This document shows positions 1 to 7,222 of a stretch of 64,000 bases of DNA, one piece after another (position 1 is the first letter of the stretch; each line of letters opens with the position of its first letter). Source of the stretch: Mycobacterium paraterrae. Lineage in GTDB: Bacteria; Actinomycetota; Actinomycetes; Mycobacteriales; Mycobacteriaceae. The notes beneath the pieces are model-generated. The model was not told the origin of the DNA and made no database searches. It saw nothing but the letters and a program-made list of their open reading frames with translations. The translations under genes were made by a program, and so were the position numbers. The stretch covers positions 2,046,001 to 2,110,000 of the forward strand of contig NZ_CP092488.2 in assembly GCF_022430545.2 (NCBI RefSeq), given 5' to 3'.

Positions 1-60
1 ACCCCCCACGGCCGGAAGGGCGAGCTCAGGAAACGGCTGGCCGTAATGCAATCGCGACAT
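1..60 (-). CDS. Redoxin-like protein, N-terminal fragment cut by window edge
   Basis: A good start lies on the minus strand: ATG at 60-58 preceded by GGAGGG with a spacing of about 6 nt. The 20 visible codons read MSRLHYGQPFPELALPAVGG. Peroxiredoxin-like (AhpC/TSA, redoxin) proteins often open with a G-x-x-x-P-x-x-x-L-P segment of this kind, so a redoxin fold is the best guess, but 20 residues cannot prove it. The gene runs off the left edge. It is on the same strand as the hydrolase at 193-918 and a TetR-type palindrome (108-125) sits just upstream, so it probably has its own regulated promoter. The start is well supported; the function is tentative. Confidence 0.5.
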   Translation of the reverse strand, partial: MSRLHYGQPFPELALPAVGG

Positions 61-107
61 CGAATTCCCTCCAGGCGGGCGCAACTGTTAGCCATGATGC
101 AAACACA

Positions 108-125
108 GGATTGGACTGGCAATCC
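108..125. promoter_or_regulatory. Palindromic operator candidate (site 1)
   Basis: GGATTGGACTGGCAATCC is an inverted repeat with perfect 6-bp arms and a 6-bp spacer, 48 bp upstream of the redoxin-like start. A close copy of the same 18 bp occurs at 1047-1064, next to the TetR gene interrupted by the IS element. The shared sequence suggests both are sites for that TetR protein (inference). Confidence 0.5.
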
Positions 126-150
126 CATTTTCAGCCTTAACGGCATTAAT

Positions 151-170
151 CGCCCCTCCCACGGAGGGCG
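151..170 (-). terminator. Hairpin downstream of hydrolase gene
   Basis: A hairpin with stem CGCC/GGCG plus CTCC/GGAG, one bulged C and a CAC loop lies 23 bp past the stop of the minus-strand hydrolase at 193-918. Only a short A/T stretch (ATTAAT) follows, with no real U-tract, so this is a weak terminator call. Confidence 0.35.
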
Positions 171-192
171 CCCTTGTGGGGCGGCGGCGTCG

Positions 193-918
193 TCACCGGC
201 TCGCGAGGTGTGCGGCTTCTCTTATGACATTTGCCACCACGTCTGGATTCGACACCGTCACCGCGTGTGACGAATCCACTTCCTTGACAGAACATTTGGC
301 ACGTTCGGCTTCGAACTCCTGTTCCGGCAGCGGGATAGCGAGATCCCGCAGGGTTCTGATTTGCCAGGTAGGTTTCGTGGTCCACGCGGCGGAGGACAGC
401 TTCTCGGTCAACGCTGCCAAATTCATCGGTCGCTGAGTGGCACACATCAATGCAGCATCCCTTTCTGGGACATCGGCAGCGACCTGACTGTGGAACTTGT
501 CGGACTGATAGAGCAGGTAAGAACCGCTTGTTCCGTCTGGCAACATGAAGGGAACCTCGTGCACCGAAGTGAGGAATGAACTTCCTGGGAACCGGCCGAG
601 CAAATCGCTGGCCGCCTCACCCGCGGCGGGCATGATAGAGGCCGCATACACCAGGCCCTTCACCCTTGCATCGTCACCGGCCTGGGTGATCACCGCTCCA
701 CCGTAGGAGTGAGCCACTAACACCAGAGCGGTATCGATCCCCGCGATAGCGCTCCGAAGGTACGCGGCATCGACCGCCACACCCTGCAGAGGGTTGGCGA
801 ACACGACAGGTGTAAAACCGTCATCCCACAGCCGCTCGATCACCTTGTTCCATATCGAACCGTCCTCGAAGGCGCCGTGGACGAGCACGATCGTAGGCGT
901 CGATATCTTGGTAGCCAC
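193..918 (-). CDS. Alpha/beta hydrolase fold protein
   Basis: 241 residues. An oxyanion-type HGAF motif is at residues 14-17 and the nucleophile elbow A-H-S-Y-G-G puts the catalytic Ser at 71. A C-terminal SSHAV around residue 215 supplies the His. Length and motifs fit small esterase-like hydrolases of the salicylate/methylketone esterase type, with no signal peptide, so it is probably cytoplasmic. The substrate is unknown. The GTG start at 918 is preceded by GGGGAG. The gene is divergent from an interrupted TetR gene, and the 168-bp gap carries an operator candidate (1047-1064). It is therefore likely to have been repressed by that TetR and may now be constitutively expressed. Confidence 0.85.
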   Translation of the reverse strand: MATKISTPTIVLVHGAFEDGSIWNKVIERLWDDGFTPVVFANPLQGVAVDAAYLRSAIAGIDTALVLVAHSYGGAVITQAGDDARVKGLVYAASIMPAAGEAASDLLGRFPGSSFLTSVHEVPFMLPDGTSGSYLLYQSDKFHSQVAADVPERDAALMCATQRPMNLAALTEKLSSAAWTTKPTWQIRTLRDLAIPLPEQEFEAERAKCSVKEVDSSHAVTVSNPDVVANVIREAAHLASR

Positions 919-1046
919 TCAAGCTCCCCAACCACCAGCGCGGCGACTCACTAGCTGCCCGTATGTGCGAAATGCATTGTGCCGGGCCGAATGTGACCGG
1001 CGCAAAATGGATTGCCGCGCTTGCATGCCAACAGCATCCTCAAGGA

Positions 1047-1064
1047 AAACTGGACTGACAATTC
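1047..1064. promoter_or_regulatory. Palindromic operator candidate (site 2)
   Basis: AAACTGGACTGACAATTC lies between the divergent hydrolase and TetR genes. It matches 13 of 18 positions of the perfect palindrome at 108-125, including the core TGGACTG-x-CAAT. It lies 23 bp upstream of the TetR GTG start, where an autoregulatory site would be expected. Confidence 0.45.
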
Positions 1065-1086
1065 CAATTCCGGATAGTGTGCTGCG

Positions 1087-1713
1087 GTGGCATCGAAGCA
1101 GCCTCGTCCTGCCGCGAAGTTGACGTCGCGCGGCGCGGCAACTAGAGCCCGGATCGTGGAAGGCGCGGCAGCGCTGGTCCGGGAGCACGGCGTTGCCGGG
1201 ACAAGTCTCGACGCCGTGATGACCGCGACCGGTACTAGCAGGTCGCAGCTGTACCACTACTTCGCCAACAAAGACGCGCTCATCGGTGAAGTCATCAGGA
1301 CCCAACTGGGCCAGGTCATCTCGGCGCAGGAGCCAGAACTGGAAGAACTCACATCGTGGGAAGGGCTGCAACGCTGGTGCGCTCACCTGGTGAGCATGGT
1401 CCGCGAAACCCACGGCATCGGCGGGTGTCCACTAGGTTCGCTCGTCAGCGAGCTCGCCGATCGGTCAGAGTCGGCTCGGCAAGAGCTCGTACGCTCCTTC
1501 TCGACCTGGCAGTCGTTTCTGTCCCGCGGCTTCACCGCGATGCGCGAGAACGGTGAAATTGCCGCGGAGGCTGATGCCGATGAGCTGGCCTTGACGATGA
1601 TGACCGCCTTGCAAGGCGGACTGCTGATGGCGCAAACGACACGCAGTTCCCGACTGAGGTTCCCCCCGAAAAGTGGACAGGGGTTATGCAGCTTGCGTGG
1701 CTGCCTTGAGTGA
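1087..1713 (+). pseudogene. TetR-family repressor, 3' end replaced by an IS insertion
   Basis: Residues 1-189 are native TetR. A helix-turn-helix of the type SLDAVMTATGTSRSQLYHYFANKDAL occupies about residues 38-62, followed by the ligand and dimerisation domain. Translation then runs into the IS inverted repeat at 1655 and adds about 19 foreign residues (RLRFPPKSGQ...) before a stop. Removing the IS and one copy of the GAC duplication restores a continuous frame ending ...TTRSSRPVELALNMALEHC... with a stop at 3030-3032, about 217 aa in all. The start is GTG 1087. Loss of the last helix could impair dimerisation, but the DNA-binding domain is intact, so residual function is possible. Confidence 0.85.
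1655..1679. repeat. IS3-family inverted repeat, orfB end
   Basis: TGAGGTTCCCCCCGAAAAGT followed by GGACA. It pairs with 2922-2946; the outer 13 bases (TGAGGTTCCCCCC against the reverse complement TGAGGCTCCCCCC) differ at one position, and the inner GGACA is also shared. Confidence 0.9.
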
Positions 1714-2559
1714 TTGTTCGTAGGCGACCGGACTGAGCATTCCAATCGCCGAATGACGCCTCTGATTATTGTAGTAGTTCATCCATTTGTCAACTGCTGC
1801 AACGAGTTCCGCCCTCGTTGCGAACACATGCCGGTAATAGTATTCGTGTTTGAACGTTGACCACAAAGACTCCGCGCCGCTGTTGTCCCAACAGATCCCG
1901 GTCGCGCCCATCGATCTGCGCAGGCCGGCCTCAGCACACGCCTGCGCCATTGCCTGTGCGGTGAATTGAACCCCGCGGTCTGAATGCATGACGGTGCCGC
2001 GGACATTGCCCTCGCGCACCGCGACCGCCTGGGCCAGCGCATCGGTGACCAGCTCGGTGCGCATGTGATCGGCCACCGACCAGCCCAGCACCCGTTTGGA
2101 ATGCTCGTCACGCAGCGCACACAAGAACATGTCGCCTTCACCGCACGTCAGATAAGTGATGTCAGAACTCCACACGGCATCACATCGACCCTGATCGAAG
2201 TGGCGATTGACCAGATCAGCCGGGAACGACGCGGTGGGATCGACGATCGTGGTGCGCACCTTGAACGTGCGCGGACTGATGCCCACAAGACCGATCTCCG
2301 CCATGATCTTGGCGACCGTCTTCTCCGACACCACCTCACCGGCAGCGCGCAAATCAGCGGTGATCCGAGGCGAGCCGTAGACCCCGGCGGATTCACGATG
2401 ATGGTCGATGATCTTCACAGTCAGGTCGGCCTTCCGTTGCTCTCGATCGCTTAATTCCGTTGTTGCCGAACGCTTCACATGCTTGTAGAAGCCGGAGGTA
2501 GAGACCTCCAGAAGCCGTGCCATTCGGGTGATCGCGGTGGTCGCGCACTCTGCGGCCAT
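1684..2559 (-). CDS. IS3-family transposase orfB (DDE/rve integrase domain)
   Basis: As an independent frame this is 291 aa. An N-terminal HTH_21-like segment (SGFYKHVKR, then DREQRKADLTVKIIDHHRES and YGSPRI) precedes the integrase core. The catalytic acids are seen in WSSDITYL (first Asp), HSDRGVQFT (second Asp) and CWDNSGAESLWSTFKHE (Glu), the D,D-35-E arrangement of the IS3 family. The reading frame continues open upstream of ATG 2559 to the slippage run at 2610-2615. The active protein is therefore probably the orfA-orfB fusion made by -1 frameshifting. Confidence 0.93.
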   Translation of the reverse strand: MAAECATTAITRMARLLEVSTSGFYKHVKRSATTELSDREQRKADLTVKIIDHHRESAGVYGSPRITADLRAAGEVVSEKTVAKIMAEIGLVGISPRTFKVRTTIVDPTASFPADLVNRHFDQGRCDAVWSSDITYLTCGEGDMFLCALRDEHSKRVLGWSVADHMRTELVTDALAQAVAVREGNVRGTVMHSDRGVQFTAQAMAQACAEAGLRRSMGATGICWDNSGAESLWSTFKHEYYYRHVFATRAELVAAVDKWMNYYNNQRRHSAIGMLSPVAYEQSLKAATQAA

Positions 2560-2573
2560 CAGCTCAAACCGGT

Positions 2574-2879
2574 CTACCTCGGTTGACTGGCGGCAAAGTA
2601 CGCGGAAGCTTTTTTCAGGAACGCGATGTCTTTCTCCTGCTCGGCGACCTGCTTGCGCAAACGCGCGAGTTCGGTGCGCTCGGCCACGGTCAACGGCGCC
2701 TCGTTACGGGCGGCAGCCGCCTCGACACGGCGACGTTCGTCGGCGACCCACCGTCCGAGCAGGCCCTCGTTCAGGCCAAGCTCGCGAGCAACCTCGGCGA
2801 TGGTACGCCCGGAATCGATCACCCGATGAGCGGCTTCAACCTTGTACTCGGTCGAGAAAGACCGACGGGTTCGGGACAT
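2574..2879 (-). CDS. IS3-family orfA (HTH_Tnp_1 DNA-binding protein)
   Basis: 101 aa. The helix-turn-helix is of the form STEYKVEAAHRVIDSGRTIAEVARELGLNEGLLGRWV (about residues 8-46). A leucine-zipper-like coiled coil with E/A/L-rich heptads (about 60-90) ends in DIAFLKKASAYF. This is the usual IS3 orfA layout. The protein binds the terminal repeats and is the N-terminal part of the frameshifted transposase. The ATG start is at 2879. Confidence 0.92.
   Translation of the reverse strand: MSRTRRSFSTEYKVEAAHRVIDSGRTIAEVARELGLNEGLLGRWVADERRRVEAAAARNEAPLTVAERTELARLRKQVAEQEKDIAFLKKASAYFAASQPR
2609..2616 (-). other. Programmed -1 frameshift site candidate of the IS
   Basis: On the coding strand this reads G AAA AAA G, in the orfA frame CTG AAA AAA GCT. 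Slipping back one base at the two Lys codons gives AGC TTC CGC..., which is open into orfB. A run of A at the end of orfA (FLKKA) is the usual IS3-family slip site, although the frame here is not the canonical A-AAA-AAG. Confidence 0.6.
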
Positions 2880-2921
2880 GATGACATCCTTCCAGCGGGA
2901 CCGTTAATCCCGCTATCTCGA

Positions 2922-2946
2922 TGTCCGCCCTCCGGGGGGAGCCTCA
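2922..2946. repeat. IS3-family inverted repeat, orfA end
   Basis: TGTCCGCCCTCCGGGGGGAG followed by CCTCA. It is the partner of 1655-1679 and is followed directly by the second copy of the GAC target duplication (2947-2949). Confidence 0.9.
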
Positions 2947-3032
2947 GACCGGTCGAGCTTGCCCTGAATATGGCTCTCGAGCACTGTATGAGGTACCGGC
3001 CGCGTCCGGCTTCCGAAGCCGGCACCACCTAA
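2947..3032 (+). pseudogene. Displaced 3' end of the interrupted TetR gene
   Basis: After the second GAC copy the sequence continues in the TetR frame as PVELALNMALEHCMRY... and stops with TAA at 3030-3032. This is a typical TetR last-helix sequence. It now lacks a start and promoter of its own, although the IS right end could in principle supply one. It encodes about 27 residues cut off from the main body at 1087-1654. Confidence 0.8.
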
Positions 3033-3053
3033 GACGTTGCTGGACAAACAAAA

Positions 3054-3662
3054 CTAACGCGGGCCGTCGATTTCGTAGGTACCACGATCGTCCGAGACGA
3101 GAACCATGACGTGGCGGGCGGAGCCGTTGACGGTGGCATCGCAGGCGAATGTCGTTCCCTGGCGCGCACTGGGGTTGCGCCCGCCGTTGCAGCTGACATC
3201 GGTGACGGTGTTGGCGCCGTAGCCGCTCGCCGGATCGGAAAGGGTCTGCAGCACACCGTCTTGCACTTTAGCCACATCGAGCTCGGCGCCACCCGTGCTG
3301 CCGGGGTATGCCACATCGCCGATCACCACCACAGCGGCGACCAGCAGGGCCAAGCCACCCGCCCCACAGAGCGGCCACAGCACACGTGTGTTGAAACTTC
3401 TTGCGGCACCGCTATGTACGGTGTTAGCGGACGGCTGCCGCTCGGCATGCGATGCCTCAGGTACAGCGCGGTCTGGACGCTGTGAGTACCACGGGATCTC
3501 CGACGGTCGTGGCGGCGGGTTGCCGGGCGGCAACGGCCCGCGATTGGCTGGGCGTCGCAACGGTCGCGTGACGCTGGCTGAGTCGTCGAAGTGGGGACGC
3601 CAATATCCGGGGCTGCCCGGCGGCGGTTCGCCCGTTCCGAAAGGTGGCGGTGGTCGGTTCAC
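3054..3662 (-). CDS. DUF4333 domain membrane protein
   Basis: About 202 aa from GTG 3662; an upstream in-frame start at 3680 would add 6 residues. GTG 3662 is preferred because it overlaps the stop of the upstream metallopeptidase as GTGA, the usual translational coupling. The first 90 residues are Pro/Arg-rich and cytoplasmic. A transmembrane segment (LWPLCGAGGLALLVAAVVVIG) follows, then a C-terminal extracytoplasmic DUF4333 domain. That domain has two Cys (VSCNGG and FACDA) that probably form a disulfide, and it ends in GTYEIDG. The function of DUF4333 is unknown; it is common in mycobacterial envelope proteins. It probably works with the lipoprotein peptidase encoded just before it. Confidence 0.85.
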   Translation of the reverse strand: MNRPPPPFGTGEPPPGSPGYWRPHFDDSASVTRPLRRPANRGPLPPGNPPPRPSEIPWYSQRPDRAVPEASHAERQPSANTVHSGAARSFNTRVLWPLCGAGGLALLVAAVVVIGDVAYPGSTGGAELDVAKVQDGVLQTLSDPASGYGANTVTDVSCNGGRNPSARQGTTFACDATVNGSARHVMVLVSDDRGTYEIDGPR

Positions 3663-5155
3663 GGAAAGTTCCCGTAACACTGCGCGGCATTACCGACCAG
3701 ACCCGAACGAAACGCGGTAATCCGAGTGAAGCCGGCTGGCACGCTATCGCCGTTGACGTCGCTGGCCACGAGATGATTTGTCAGCAAACCGGATATCGCC
3801 TCGTCGAGATCGCCGGCGTTCAGCGTGAGATTGTTGCCCGACGGGACCGCGACGGGTGTAGCCATACTGCGTTGGGCGACTCCGGTGAGACACGCGGTAC
3901 GTAGCGCGGCCCGCTCCCCGTTCAACGTGACGCCGTGCAGGTGTTGCACCGCAAGCACGTAACGCGAGGTGGCGACGGAAAATGCTGTGTCGTCGCCCTG
4001 CAGAAGTTGGTGACTCTCGCGGTCTGTGTAGGAGCCGATCTCACGCAGCCCAGGTAGGTCGATGTCAATGGTGTTGGTCGAGGGGCAATATGACGCAGGC
4101 GGGCTCGGCCGTGCATCAGAGCATCCCGCGGTCCCACCGACCGTCAAGGTGGGCGGTTTATCGGGGTGGAAGATGGCCGTCAACGTTTCCATCAACAGCC
4201 CCAAAGAATGTTCGTCGATGGGCATTTCGCCGGCGGCGGAGTCATCCGCGGAGTAGTTCTGAAGTGCGGGAGGCAGACCTACGTGGCGACGCTCGATCTC
4301 ATTGTGGTCGATGGCGGCGCACACAGCAGGATCTCCGTTGAAGCCCTCTTGAAAAGCACCTATCCGGTCAAGCGCGGAACCGTGTGCGCCATGGCCGAAT
4401 TCGGGCTCGTCGGTCGGATCGCGCAGAGTGATTCCACCAGCGAGCACATGGTCGAGTCCATCGGTGGTGTTCATCGCGAACCGGCTTGAGTGGCCTTCGG
4501 CGACCCAGTGCAGATACACCCCGGCAAAGCAGTCCGCTTGTTGCTCTTTAGTCAGCGTGTGGTTGAAGAAATGGACGCTGTGCGCTCGGGTTTGCACCGC
4601 GTGGCCCAACTCGTGTGCCAGCGTGCCGGCAACGGCGATGTCACCAAAGTACCGACGGGTCAAAGGAATCAGGACGCCGCGATCCCAGGCGATCGAGTCA
4701 TCGCGGCGGCAGTATGACGCGTTGACCGACTTGTAGCCGTTGTTAACCCCGCATGCGCCGAGGCTGGATGGGCTCCGCGAGTCATACGATCGGATCGCCG
4801 TAATCGGCCGGTATTCACCGGAGAAGTAGTGCGGATAGGTGGCCGTCCAGAAGTCCTGAATATCGTTGACGGCCAACAGGGCAAGTCGATCGTCGTCGCT
4901 TCCGTCGGTGCCCTCGACGGTGCCATTGGGCGGCCCGGCCTCGGGGCGCCGGCCGGTGAAGCCTCCTGCGGCAGGCAAACCACCCACGCGGTTGGGGTCG
5001 TAGAGCATCGATGCCGGTCGCCCCGTCAACACCGTAGGCGAGGAGCACCCGGCAGTCGTCGGGACAAGACAGAGCGCTGCCATGGCGACAGCAACACCGG
5101 TACGGTGGCGTAATCGCCGTCCGGTAGTCCGCTGCGCGCGGTGCTTCATGCGCAC
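3659..5155 (-). CDS. Neutral zinc metallopeptidase-like lipoprotein
   Basis: 498 aa. Basic N-terminus, hydrophobic segment and lipobox ending TTAGC put the lipidated Cys at about 37. The protein is therefore exported and anchored to the outer face of the membrane. The zincin motif HELGH is at residues 181-185 and KEQQADCFAG supplies the third ligand Glu at about 204, as in the YpfJ/neutral zinc metallopeptidase family. Those proteins are usually about 300 aa. The extra C-terminal 200 residues carry Cys pairs and no domain I recognise. First gene of a two-gene operon with the DUF4333 protein. The substrate is unknown; an envelope protein is likely. Confidence 0.85.
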   Translation of the reverse strand: MRMKHRAQRTTGRRLRHRTGVAVAMAALCLVPTTAGCSSPTVLTGRPASMLYDPNRVGGLPAAGGFTGRRPEAGPPNGTVEGTDGSDDDRLALLAVNDIQDFWTATYPHYFSGEYRPITAIRSYDSRSPSSLGACGVNNGYKSVNASYCRRDDSIAWDRGVLIPLTRRYFGDIAVAGTLAHELGHAVQTRAHSVHFFNHTLTKEQQADCFAGVYLHWVAEGHSSRFAMNTTDGLDHVLAGGITLRDPTDEPEFGHGAHGSALDRIGAFQEGFNGDPAVCAAIDHNEIERRHVGLPPALQNYSADDSAAGEMPIDEHSLGLLMETLTAIFHPDKPPTLTVGGTAGCSDARPSPPASYCPSTNTIDIDLPGLREIGSYTDRESHQLLQGDDTAFSVATSRYVLAVQHLHGVTLNGERAALRTACLTGVAQRSMATPVAVPSGNNLTLNAGDLDEAISGLLTNHLVASDVNGDSVPAGFTRITAFRSGLVGNAAQCYGNFP

Positions 5156-5389
5156 CCTCCCCGGCGATCACATGCCCCGGCTGGCGCCGGTCAATGCTGG
5201 CCGGCGCGCACCCCTGACCGCGACGGTAGTCGAAATGTCGACCGAAGGGTCGACCTACCCGATCCGACCATCTGGTGGCCACCTCTGCCGGCCGGTGTCG
5301 AAATGCAGCGTCGACGTGCCGATTATTGGGCATGAAGCCGTGGGCTCTATCACTTCACGAGAAGTGACGTCGCCATTGACACCAACCGG

Positions 5390-5689
5390 TTAGTGCATCG
5401 GAACGCCATCCATCACATAGAAATTCGACCGCGAGTTCGCTTGCCGGTACGGCAGGATGGCTTGGTATTCCGCGGAGCCGTACCACGTCTTGAAGGCGTC
5501 CAAAGACGGGAATTCGAGGACGACCTTTACCGGGAATTGGCCCGGACCTCCCTCGACGACCTCGGGACTCTGCCCAGCCACGAGATATTTGCCGCCGTGA
5601 GTGGCGATGGTCTTCGCTACCCCGTCCAAATAGGGCTGCATCGCCTGCAGATCGCTGACCTCGAGTTCGCACAGCGCGTAAGCGGTCAT
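5390..5689 (-). CDS. DUF1330 family protein
   Basis: 99 aa, the normal length for this ferredoxin-like (dimeric alpha+beta barrel) family. Typical features are the YLVAGQSPEVVEG segment and the FPSLDAFKTWYGSAEYQ helix near the C-terminus. No enzymatic role is established for the family. The ATG at 5689 has a clear GGAGG 8 nt upstream. It is divergent from a TetR gene at 5903 with a perfect palindrome between them (5801-5817), so it is a likely target of that repressor. Confidence 0.9.
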   Translation of the reverse strand: MTAYALCELEVSDLQAMQPYLDGVAKTIATHGGKYLVAGQSPEVVEGGPGQFPVKVVLEFPSLDAFKTWYGSAEYQAILPYRQANSRSNFYVMDGVPMH

Positions 5690-5800
5690 CTTTTGCCTCC
5701 GTTGGTCACGCCGGTCACCTGAGCGTTCGGCCGGTTCGCCCGTCCGCCTCGCCCGGCAGGACGCCGATGAAGCAGAACGCCTATGGCTACGATAGCGCTT

Positions 5801-5817
5801 GTTGAGTGAGACTCAAC
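5801..5817. promoter_or_regulatory. TetR operator candidate, perfect palindrome
   Basis: GTTGAGTGAGACTCAAC has perfect 7-bp arms around a GAG centre. It lies 112 bp upstream of the DUF1330 start and 86 bp upstream of the divergent TetR gene, where it could control both. Confidence 0.6.
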
Positions 5818-5902
5818 GAAATTTTGGAGCGATTCCTGAATTTCGGTTGCCGACGCCAGTTCGACTCGCGGACGATCAGGCAGTGACTCCCGTTCAAGAG
5901 AC

Positions 5903-6601
5903 TTGCGCTTCACGACCGGAACGCGGGTGACGCAGCGTCGAGCGCAAGCCGAACGGGCGCGGCGACGGCTGCTCGATGCAGCTCTGGCCGAATTCTCGGC
6001 ACGCCATTTCGACGACGTCACGACCAGCGACATTGCCGAGGCCGCCGGGTTGGCACAGGGTCTGGTCTTCCACTACTTCGGCAACAAGCGGGGCATTTAT
6101 GTGGAGGTGTTGCGCGAGGCGGCGCTGCGCGTCGGCGCTGCCACGACGTCAGAAACCGACACCGAGCCAGCCGGTCACCGCTTCCGGCAGATGATCCGCG
6201 CCCATCTGACATACCTCAGCGATCACCGCGACTTCGCGCTGCGGCTGATCCTCGGTGGCGGCGGAGGCGACCCGCAGGCACGGGAGATCTTTGATCAGGC
6301 GCGCTGGCACACAATCGAATGGACCTGTGCGGTCCTCGGCCTCGACAGCGCCCGCCCCGCGATCCGACTCATGCTGCGCTCATGTCAGGGCAGCCTGGAC
6401 GAGGCCACCGCCTTCTGGTTGACGAACGATCACCCCTTCGCTCTCGAGGAGATGGTCGAGATGGTGGTGGATCTGCTCATCGCCTCGCTACGCTGCGCCG
6501 TCCGCCTCGACCCCGGTCTCGACGTCTCGACCGCGATCTCCGCCCTTACGGATCCCGCGGCGTCGGATGCGACCGAGGGCCTGCGGGGCAGCCGAACCTG
6601 A
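5903..6601 (+). CDS. TetR/AcrR family transcriptional regulator
   Basis: 232 aa. The HTH is at about residues 36-66: FDDVTTSDIAEAAGLAQGLVFHYFGNKRGIY. A helical ligand domain follows that I cannot place in a subfamily. Start ATG 5903; another in-frame start is possible near the RRAQAERARRR stretch. It is divergent from the DUF1330 gene and probably binds the 5801-5817 palindrome, controlling itself and its neighbour. The ligand is unknown. Confidence 0.88.
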   Translation: MRFTTGTRVTQRRAQAERARRRLLDAALAEFSARHFDDVTTSDIAEAAGLAQGLVFHYFGNKRGIYVEVLREAALRVGAATTSETDTEPAGHRFRQMIRAHLTYLSDHRDFALRLILGGGGGDPQAREIFDQARWHTIEWTCAVLGLDSARPAIRLMLRSCQGSLDEATAFWLTNDHPFALEEMVEMVVDLLIASLRCAVRLDPGLDVSTAISALTDPAASDATEGLRGSRT

Positions 6602-6789
6602 CGTCGGCGTCGCTTGACCGCTTGCGAGCGGCCGTCGGAGCCCGCTCGTGGCCTGTGAAGTGAATCACGGGTGTATAGCGGGTAACGAACGTGGCCTCGC
6701 CGGCGACAAAGTGAGGGCAGCGTCTGCTCGCCCGGCAAAGGGGCCACCGTCGGCAGCTGGCCGAACTCGATACCGAAGGAGATACAACG

Positions 6790-7143
6790 GTGACTACGCA
6801 CCGCTCACTAACCGTGCTCGCCATGCTCGCCACGGCCGGTGCCGGATGGCTGGTTAGCGCAGGGGTCGCGAATGCCAGCCCGCAAGACGACGCCTACCTG
6901 GCCGCGCTGCGCGCCGTCGGCCTGCACTGGACGCCGGGCACGCAGGCCGGACTCATCCAAGAGGCGAACGACGTCTGCTACAACCTCACCTGGGGCTGGA
7001 CCCCCCAGCGCATTGCCAACGACCTCGAGGCGCGCCTCGGCGCACAAGGGGTAACCGGGGCCGAAGCCGCAACCATGGTCAACGCAGCGCATCGGATCTA
7101 CTGTCCAGGAAACGTGTGCGACGCCCCCACGCTGTGCACCTAG
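6790..7143 (+). CDS. Secreted DUF732 protein
   Basis: 117 aa. A Sec signal peptide (hydrophobic LAMLATAGAGWLVSAGVANA, cleavage after ANA at about residue 29) precedes a DUF732 domain. That domain has a YLAALRAVGLHW start, a VCYNL and YCPG cysteine pair, and a C-terminal VCDAPTLC with two more Cys. DUF732 proteins are small mycobacterial secreted proteins of unknown function. The GTG start at 6790 is preceded by a GAAGGAGATACAACG Shine-Dalgarno. The gene appears monocistronic. Confidence 0.9.
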   Translation: MTTHRSLTVLAMLATAGAGWLVSAGVANASPQDDAYLAALRAVGLHWTPGTQAGLIQEANDVCYNLTWGWTPQRIANDLEARLGAQGVTGAEAATMVNAAHRIYCPGNVCDAPTLCT

Positions 7144-7222
7144 GCGGCCTTGCGTCGTCCTCTGCAAAGTGAGGCAAACGCACCAGGCCTCGACCGTTTC
7201 GTCCTGAAGTTGTCAAGACGCA

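Larger units (their letters stand above)
1655..2946 (-). mobile_element. Complete IS3-family insertion sequence (1292 bp)
   Basis: Two overlapping-type reading frames, orfA (HTH) and orfB (DDE transposase), lie in -1 relation. They are bounded by 25-bp imperfect inverted repeats, 1655-1679 (TGAGGTTCCCCCC...) and 2922-2946 (...GGGGGGAGCCTCA). The 3-bp direct repeat GAC flanks both sides (1652-1654, 2947-2949), as expected for IS3-family transposition. No frame damage was seen, so the element looks potentially active. It sits inside the TetR gene in the opposite orientation. Confidence 0.93.
2922..3053. other. Junction of IS end, TetR remnant and convergent gene
   Basis: Apart from the IS repeat and the TetR remnant, only 21 bp separate the TetR stop from the stop of the convergent DUF4333 gene. 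No terminator was seen. Confidence 0.4.

Noticed and set aside
46..270. Small ORF at 46-270 on the plus strand
   Set aside because: Overlaps the redoxin-like start and an operator; no Shine-Dalgarno or family.
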